From Heterocephalus glaber (Eukaryota; Chordata; Mammalia; Rodentia; Bathyergidae), in NCBI RefSeq assembly GCF_000247695.1, contig NW_004624783.1, positions 5,551,854 through 5,615,853 of the forward strand: a stretch of DNA of 64,000 bases, read 5' to 3'. A program made the translations under genes and the position numbers. The notes beneath the pieces were generated by a model. That model ran no database searches and had not been told where the DNA came from. It was given only the letters and a program-made list of their open reading frames with translations. Shown piece by piece: positions 57,010-64,000 of this stretch. Within the stretch, counting starts at the first letter, position 1; each line of letters starts with the position of its first letter.

Positions 57010-58165
57010 GATTTTCTGTTTTACACCAAGGCCACAGGGAATCACGATGTAAATATAGGTCCAACTGCCTCCATACCTTCTGACAACTTAAACATTAGAC
57101 CTTGAATAGTACCATGTTGCCCTGGTATCATGCTGAGCATGGAATGGAAGTGAGGGACCAGTCCAGAAGTTCTGGATTCTACCTCAACTCATGAGGGATT
57201 CCTGATGTCAAGTCCTTCTTCCCCGTCCTGGCCTAAGGGATGAGGGGTATGATGGGTTCCTTCTCAGGGGACAAAGCACTCAAGTAGTCCAAGTTCAACT
57301 TCTCTAACCTTCCTTCTTTCCTTGGCTCTTCCAACTGGAAGAGCATCACACTTCTTCCTTTGATAATGGCAGTTTGCCATCAAACCCTGAGTTTGCTGTA
57401 CCTACTGATGCTTAGACCACACAGCTTGCTATTAATATTTAAGAGATTTTAGAATTTGGAGTTCCTTTTTATTTCTCAACAGAGTGTTTAAGATTGCTGG
57501 CTAGTGATGGGCTTCAAAAGCTGAGTTAGTGTCATTATTTATCTTTATGTTGCTATGGTAACAACCATGCTGTCTCTGGAGCAAAAGGATGCCTCTAGTT
57601 GAAAAGGGAATACCCAGATGAAGAAAGAAAAGAAAACACACTAATATTTTTCAAAATAGATTGTCTCCTTCATGTCAGTTTTTAGTTTAGTTAAAATGAA
57701 GTTCTTAGGTGTAATGGTGAAACCAAGAGCAAAGTTTTTAATTTTATTTTTTCCCCTCTAGCCGATTGGGTCCTTACCAAATATACATAAAACCAAAAAA
57801 ACCCTGCTTTAATCTGTCTTCATCAGGTCCCCAGAGTTAGGAAAAGCTTGAGGGAGAGGAAAGATTGCAGTTATTAATGCTGCACTCAAGTGAGGGCACG
57901 GGAGATGGCAGGGAGTGTCAGCAGCATCTTGTCATCCTGCTGTCAGGGCACCTGGGAGTTCTAGGACACCCTCTCATCCCACCCAGGGAGGGACAGCAAA
58001 TCGGTCAGTGAGATCCAGCAGGGGTCAGCAATAGATTAGACTGGAATGCACTGAGCAGCCTAGCCGAGCTGCCTAGAGACAATGCTCAAGGCTTTCCTTC
58101 TGAGGCTATTGTTTAGCCATGGCTTTTATCTGGAAAACCAGGCTTTCATGGGCTGGGGTGTGAAA
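57010..58165. other. Unique sequence, no repeat recognised
   Basis: About 1.1 kb without recognisable repeats; contains the RFX-like X-box at 57549-57562. Confidence 0.4.
57549..57562. promoter_or_regulatory. RFX (X-box) motif
   Basis: GTTGCTATGGTAAC matches the RFX dimer consensus GTTNCC-ATGG-NAAC closely, with both half-sites. Whether it is used is unknown. Confidence 0.5.
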
Positions 58166-59477
58166 TTCCACCATGATTTATTGAGCTCTTATGATGTGTC
58201 AGGCACTGTCATAGGCATGTTGGAACACACAAGTACATAAAACAAAGATCTCTGCCCATTGGTTTTGTATTCCAGAAAGGATATAAGAAATAAATGATAT
58301 AATATGTTAAGTAGTAGGAGATATGAAAAAAAAGAAAAAGAGACAACCCTAGGTTATGAGGTCAGGAAAAACCAAGGAGACTAGCATGGCTAGAAGAGAC
58401 TTACTGTCAAAAGAAAGAGAGGAGTGCCAGACCATATTACATGGATTTTGAAGGCCACTATCATGGCTTTGGTTTTTACTCTAGATAAAGTGCAGAGCTA
58501 TTGAAGATTTTGAGCAGAAGCCTGATATTGTCTGCTGTAAATTTCAAAGGATCATTCTTAGAGGTTTAAGCAAAGTCATCTTCTAGGGGGCTATATGATA
58601 GTGGATTGGATCAGAGTGGTAATGGAGGGGGGGTGATTGGAAGTAGACAAATCCTGGTCAGCATTTTAAAGGAAAAGCTGATAGATTTCTCTAAAGGATT
58701 AGCCATGGGGACTGAAAGAAAAGAGTTGGGATGACTCAAATATCTGTGGCCTGAGCAATCAGGAAGATGGAATTGCCATTAGCTGAGATGAAGAAGGCTA
58801 GAAGTGGGACAGATTTGTAAGAGAAGGAAAAGCATTCCATTTTGGACATATTGAGTTTAAGATGTATATTAGACATCCTAGGGGAAACTTTGACTAGGCA
58901 ATGGAATAAATAACTAAAGTTGGAGAAATAAATCTGGAACAAGAGAAAAATCGGGGAGTTAACAGGCTAGAGATATTATTTAAAGCTATAAGTGAATCAA
59001 ATTAATGAGAACGTGAATGTAAAGGTAAGAAAGGCTAAGACAGATCCCTGGGTCACTCCAACATGAACTGAAAGGAGCAGAAGTGAGAAAGAACCAGCAA
59101 AGAAGACTGAGGTGTGACCAGTTAGGGAGAAAGAAAGCCAAGAACACAGTGTCCTAGGAACCTACTAAAGAAAACATATCCAAAAGGAAACAGTCCTCTT
59201 TGTCAAATGCTCATGTTAAATCAAGCAGGATCAAGGCTGAGGAGCTGACCATTGGATTTCACCACTAGGCAGTCATTGGTGAACTTGATAAGAGCAATTG
59301 TGGCAGGGTGGTAGAAACAAATGCCTGACAGCAGTGGATTTAATGGATTTAGGAAAGAACAAGATCAAAGAAACTAGAGACTGTCAGATATTTTTCTGTA
59401 AAGAAATGGAGCAAAAATTGGAAGGAGCAAGATTTTTATTTTTGTTGTGTTGGGTGGTGATGGTGGTGGTGGTGTAT

Positions 59478-59523
59478 GTGTGTGTGTGTGCGTGCATACA
59501 CATGTGCTTGTGTGTGTGTGTGT
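59478..59523 (+). repeat. (TG)n microsatellite
   Basis: TG/TGTGCG repeat directly before the B1-dID head. Confidence 0.9.
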
Positions 59524-59694
59524 TTGGTACTAGGGATTGAACCCAGGGCCTTTGCACTGAGCCCATTTATTTATTTAAAGTTTTATTTATTTCAAGATCT
59601 TGATAAGTTGCAGTATTGCCTAGGCTAGCCTCGAACTTGAGATCCTTCGGCTTAACACTTCCAGGCGTGTGCCATGCCATAGTGGGCCTGGTGT
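59524..59694 (-). mobile_element. B1-dID composite SINE
   Basis: GGTACTAGGGATTGAACCCA plus a diverged B1 ending GTGGGCCTGGTG; inserted in the L2. Confidence 0.88.
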
Positions 59695-60210
59695 TTTGCT
59701 TTGCTTTGCTTGTTTTGTTTTGTTTTGTTTTTAAGATGAGAAAGAAACCAGCCTATTTATATGCTAATGAAAATAACCCAAGAGGGAGGTGAAAAGTTGT
59801 TAACGCAAGGCAGAAAGGAAGGAGAATTACAGGAACAATATCCCTATAGGGGTAATGGGAATGAGGTCTAATGCACATGTGCTAGGATTGATTTTAGTCA
59901 GGAAATGGACATTGCACTGTGAAGCAGCCAGAAAGGCATAATACATGGGGACAGACAGTGGTAGATGGGTATAAGCAGTGGTGGGAATCTGAAAGTTCTT
60001 TCTTGATTGTTTAAAATTTTTCAGTGGAGTAGAAAGTAAGGTCATCCACTGAGCTTGAGAATGGAGTGTGAGCTATTAGGATGTGGAGAGAGGAAAAGGT
60101 GTGAGTCATTTAGGAGACAGGGAGAGTAAAGGACTAGGATATGTGTGATTGTCAGGCAGCATTAAGGATTCACTTGGGACCACTGATTGTGAATTTAAAG
60201 TGACACCAGT

Positions 60211-60211
60211 C

Positions 60212-60246
<35 letters not shown>

Positions 60247-60247
60247 A
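60211..60247 (+). repeat. (TG)n microsatellite
   Basis: About 17 TG units with a TATA interruption. Confidence 0.95.
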
Positions 60248-60980
60248 CAGACGTATCAGCTTCATTTGGATGCATGAGTTTAGACACACATTGAGCAGAG
60301 AAGTTGAGTTAACCTACATTTTATTCCATTGAAAAAGAAATGGAGGGGGGAAAGAATAAATAAAAGAGAAATGAGAGGGGACAAATGAGTCAAGGAAAAG
60401 TATGTGAAGGGGAGGACTCCCAATGATGGGCCATGGAATTTAAGCGGGGTGAGAGGGGAATGAGAGCATCAAGGTTTGGAAGGACAAAAAAATAAATTAT
60501 TGGCACAAATGAAATGACATGTATGTGTTTTGCGGAGGCCAGTTTATTACTTTAAATAATAGTATTACCCTAAATGTCCTTTTTGTCTTTGACATAATCT
60601 TTATCTTGTATAATTACCTGACATGATTTTTGGTTAAGAGAAAAAGTATGTAGTTTGATTGTAGAATACAAAAAGTCTGCTAGGATTAGAGAGTAAATTA
60701 GAAAGATAAGGCAAATAGAGAGTAGGAACATGAAATTAAGATTATAGAGAGGTTGCACCTCTAAGTAATAATAAGATCTAAGTTATGACCATGGAAGTTG
60801 GGGTGGTAGAGAAGATTATTGGAGGAGAGAAGGTGAAGAATTGAGAGGCCAGGGTCACTTGCCTGTATATGAAATTTACCAAGGTTAAGGAAAGGTTAAT
60901 AATGGCAAGGGTGGTAATAAGCCAGGAGGTAAAATTATTAAGAAATATGGGGAATGACTCAATTATATTCTTAAAGGTAA

Positions 60981-62116
60981 GTCACTAATTTAATCTTATA
61001 ATCAAAATATACCATGTATACCTTAATTTATCTATTACAATGTAACAAAACAAAATATTGGTATAGTGTAATATTTGCTTGAATGGGTACAAGTCCACCA
61101 AAGAGAAATTTCCCTAGGGAAACTTACCTATAATGGCAAGAAGAGATTCTGCTTTAATTGTATACTGCTTCTTAGTTTTGTTTTTCCTTCCAGTATCATT
61201 TAATGATTCATACATCCCATGTATAATTTTTATAATTGCCACCAAATATTTTATTTGGAAAAACTTTACATCAGGTAGTACAGAAACATGGTTTATGCTG
61301 AAACCAAAAGATAATATTGTGCTATTTCTTTGAGCAGTAAATTGGTTCTCTCGAATGCAACAAACCCTTCTATTTGCTTCAGTAGTTTATTTATGTTTTC
61401 ATTTTTTTGAGGGAGATTCAGATCCATTCCCCCATTAAGACATGCTTGACATTACAGTAGCACCTTAGATACTCAAGTCTAATAATATGAAATCTAAAAT
61501 AATGAATGATGGGACATTCATCTTCCCTGAGTGATTTCCAGATTGAGTAGTAAAAGAAAAATATCCACCAAGAGCTTAGACGTATTAACTTCTGACTTCC
61601 AAATCATATATTATGTCATTCTCCTTAGATTGCTAGTATCTCATGATTTCTTTTCCCATCACCAATTTTAAGGATGAGTGGGGCATTTTGATCTTCTTTA
61701 TACCTAGGGTGACTGGAACAGCCTGAGTCCTGTACCATTTGGTACATTAATATCTGGTGACATTAATATCTGTGACAAGCCCTCTTGCCTTGTTGCCCGG
61801 GAGACCTTAGACACATAAAGAGTCACTGTGATAGTGCTCATACCATGGCCCATCCCGTTGTAGTCCCTACGATCTCAAGGTAGGTTTTCTTCTAATAAAA
61901 AATAGACATACTTTCCCATTTTCCCATGTATTTGTGTAGATAAAGCAAAAAACATTTTTCCCAGACAACAATTAGCTTAATGGGTTTTGAGTGATTGACA
62001 AGGGCACAAAGATAGTCCCATGGGGCATTTGTGAAATGCTTCTTTACCCCCTCATGTAGGTTGTATAATGCTGGGATGAAAACATTTTTGTACCTTGGTG
62101 GAGACACAAATCATGA
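60981..62116. other. Unassigned sequence
   Basis: AT-rich, no gene or family recognised. Confidence 0.4.
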
Positions 62117-62305
62117 GGCGCCAAGCTTGGTGGTGCATACCTGTAATCCTAGCACTCTAGGTTGAAGCAGGAGGATCATAAATTTGAGCCTATCCTGGCA
62201 ACTTAGTGATTTACCAAGACTCTGTCTCAAAACATAAAAGTGTGAAGCTGGGGTTGTAGCTCAGTTCAAAGGCTTGGGTTCAATCCTCAGTACAGGAAAA
62301 AACAA
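62117..62305 (+). mobile_element. B1-dID composite SINE
   Basis: B1 head (GCGCCAAGCTTGGTGGTGCA) through GACTCTGTCTCAAAAC, then dID (GCTGGGGTTGTAGCTCAGTT...CAATCCTCAGTACAGG) and A-rich tail. Confidence 0.93.
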
Positions 62306-63204
62306 ATAAAAAGCTCAAAGCAATTTATTGACTGAGGAGCTGTCAGTTTATTGACAGGTCACCTTTCCTGATACTGCTCAGAATAGTCCTCAGGCATTAA
62401 GAATCCCACCTCAAAACTTCTTTTGGTGCAATCCCTTGAGTACATTTAGGGGACTGTGCTCATAGAGACTAAAGGAAAGTCATGCTTTAGTTTCATTTAG
62501 TGTCACTGATTGGGCATTTTGGCACCAGGAATCCCAGAAAACATTCTTAAAGAATTTTTCTAGTTATCCCAGTATTGTTGATCAAGGAAATATAGTTGAG
62601 GTTGCAGTTACTATGGGCACCTAGGGCAAAAGTTCTCTTCTTCTGCCTGGCCTACTGTGCTGCTGAGTACATGCCCAGACTGTGCTGCTGTACTAACTGC
62701 TCTGAGAAGCACCGTACTGCTGCACCTGTCCTGGAACTCTGCTAGCACAGATCACAGACTGCTTCTTACTTTAAGTTGCTGTAGGAGAAGGGAGAATGCA
62801 GCATCCTTGTCCCACACTGATCTTCCATAGTCCACAGCCTGAACCTTTGAGCAAATTTAAGTTTGGTTCTAAGGGTATATGGTCAGTCTTATTATCTGCC
62901 AGCTGGAAAACTGGAGCATAATTATTATTGGCTGCCAGTATTTTATACTTGCAACTGCAACTGTTTGACTTTTTTACATGACAGAATGCAGCCCACCAGG
63001 TAGATCCCATTAGTATTTAAGAAGGTACCCCCTTGGCCATATCAGAGAGCCAACCTAGGATTTGAATCATTGTAAAGAGCATATTAGAAGCTTCTATACC
63101 CCTGCTGAAAAAGACACCTATGTTGAAAATCCTTCATTTTGCTTAAGGACCTGTATCAGGTATAACTGTTCTTGGCTTGCAAGCAACAGAAACTCCTACT
63201 TTTG
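62306..63204. other. Unassigned sequence
   Basis: No gene. 63150-63190 (GTATAACTGTTCTTGGCTTG...CAACAGAAACTC) resembles an old interspersed repeat that may resume after the SINEs at 63440; family unknown. Confidence 0.35.
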
Positions 63205-63284
63205 CTGGGGCTTTAGCTCAGTGGTTCTGCCATTTGCCTCACAAGTGCAAGGTCCTGAGTTCGACCCCCAGTACCAAAAAAAAA
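63205..63284 (+). mobile_element. ID-like tRNA-derived SINE
   Basis: GCTGGGGCTTTAGCTCAGTG...TTCGACCCCCAGTACC plus A-tail; type A-like with TTCTGCC. Confidence 0.95.
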
Positions 63285-63296
63285 GAAATTCCTTTC

Positions 63297-63436
63297 CTTT
63301 TGAGACAGGATTTCACTATGTAGTTCAAGCTAGCCTTGAACTCACTGTGTAGCCCAGGCTGATCTTGAACTCACAGTGATCCTTCTGCCTCAGCCTCCCT
63401 AGTGTTGGGATTATAGGACTGTGCACCGTGCCCGGC
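63297..63436 (-). mobile_element. B1 SINE with internal duplication
   Basis: TTTTGAGACAGGATTTCACT...GTGCACCGTGCCCGGC; two tandem GAACTCAC-GTAG/CCCAGGCTGATC blocks. Lies back-to-back with the preceding SINE. Confidence 0.95.
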
Positions 63437-64000
63437 ATTACTTTTCTTATATAATAGGAAATCCAGAGAGAAAGGCCTGCTGTTACTTGGTCAGTAGCTC
63501 TGTGCTGGCATGGTCAGCATCTCTTGCTTTGCCATATCATGGTCACAAGACAGTCAGGCCAGCTGTAGGCATCTTGTTTGTGTTTAACACAGGAAGAAGA
63601 GGGGGGACCACTGGGACCTCTCCCTCTCACCAGGAAAGCAAAGGCTCTCTAGAATTATTCCCATCTGCCCCAAGTGCTGGATGATATTTTCTTTCACCCA
63701 TTAAGGGCCGGAACTAGATCACAAAGCCATCTCAAACTCTAAGAAGGTCTGGAAATTTTAAGAATGGATTCTATAATTGAATTAGCCTAACTATGATCTA
63801 TAGCATGATGCCTCCCTGAACAAACTGAGGTTCTCTTTTCAAGAAAAAAAGGGAGAATATATATTTTGGACATAAAATGAACAGAATATGCCTTAGCATC
63901 CTATTGACCTTTCGATGGCATTATGACCCACTTACGTGACAGATTACCTAGTCCTTTATCTTTAAGAGGCTAGTATCCACCCCTCCAAGATTTAGGCTCC
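63437..64000. other. Unassigned sequence to window end
   Basis: Possible continuation of an old repeat (GGGCCGGAACTAGATCACAAAG). No gene recognised. Confidence 0.35.

Larger units (their letters stand above)
58166..60980 (-). mobile_element. Long L2 (LINE-2) copy, 3' end to endonuclease region
   Basis: Starts at the L2 3' terminus (TTTATTGAGCTCTTATGATG), runs through the RT (on - a frame at 58736-58942 reads HLKLNMSKMECF, matching L2's LKLNLSKTE motif), and reaches the endonuclease part near 60700-60960 (AAATTTACCAAGGTTAAG). About 2.5 kb of L2 is retained, excluding a B1-dID and two TG repeats. No intact frame. Confidence 0.85.

Noticed and set aside
43003..64000. Search for TSGA13 exons downstream of KLF14
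   Set aside because: No splice-bounded coding segment resembling a gene was found. In human the gap to TSGA13 is tens of kilobases, so it probably lies outside the window.

Overview
This is a mammalian genomic window, almost certainly from a rodent. It is AT-rich, dense in LINE-1, and carries B1-type SINEs (7SL-derived), B1-dID composite SINEs and about 25 copies of a young ID-like, tRNA-Ala-derived SINE. Murid hallmarks such as B2 are absent, and very old repeats (L2, MIR, MLT1, MER5-type) can still be read by eye, so the lineage evolves slowly. A beaver-like or other castorimorph rodent is my best guess; the species is an inference.

The only intact protein-coding gene I can support is KLF14, on the + strand at 42007-43002. 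It is intronless and encodes 331 residues, with the KLF9/13/14/16-type N-terminal repressor motif and three C2H2 zinc fingers. It sits in a GC-rich island (about 41540-42560) that contains a 125-base run of N (41751-41875) just upstream of the start codon. In other mammals KLF14 is an imprinted, maternally expressed retrogene derived from KLF16, in the MEST cluster, and controls metabolic gene expression. MEST, COPG2, TSGA13 and the MIR29A/B1 locus are not visible here.

Layout. 0-1.5 kb: the 5' end of a LINE-1 with 40-bp tandem repeats, inserted into an older LINE-1, then an LTR-like block. 3.3-7.2 kb: six ID-like SINEs in otherwise unremarkable DNA. 8.6-10.1 kb: LTR fragments and a well-defined solo LTR. 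10-18 kb: old LINE-1 on the + strand, interrupted by SINEs, an RPL17 processed pseudogene (12362-12940) and an MLT1 LTR. 18-24 kb: MIR, B1, two DNA transposon remnants and a diverged inverted duplication. 24.7-31.3 kb: old LINE-1 on the - strand. 31.3-36.4 kb: L2, MIR and MLT1, partly nested. 36.7-40.6 kb: LINE-1, + strand. 40.65-46.6 kb: a largely repeat-free block around KLF14. 48.8-54.1 kb: a three-level LINE-1 nest. 54.1-55.6 kb: LINE-1, + strand. 58.2-61.0 kb: a long L2 copy, - strand. 62-64 kb: B1-dID, ID-like and B1 SINEs.

I found no convincing new multi-gene system. The most distinctive items are KLF14 with its serine-rich tail expansion, two linked-variant subfamilies of the young SINE, the solo LTR with perfect terminal inverted repeats, the nested LINE-1 stack and the RPL17 retrocopy inside a LINE-1.
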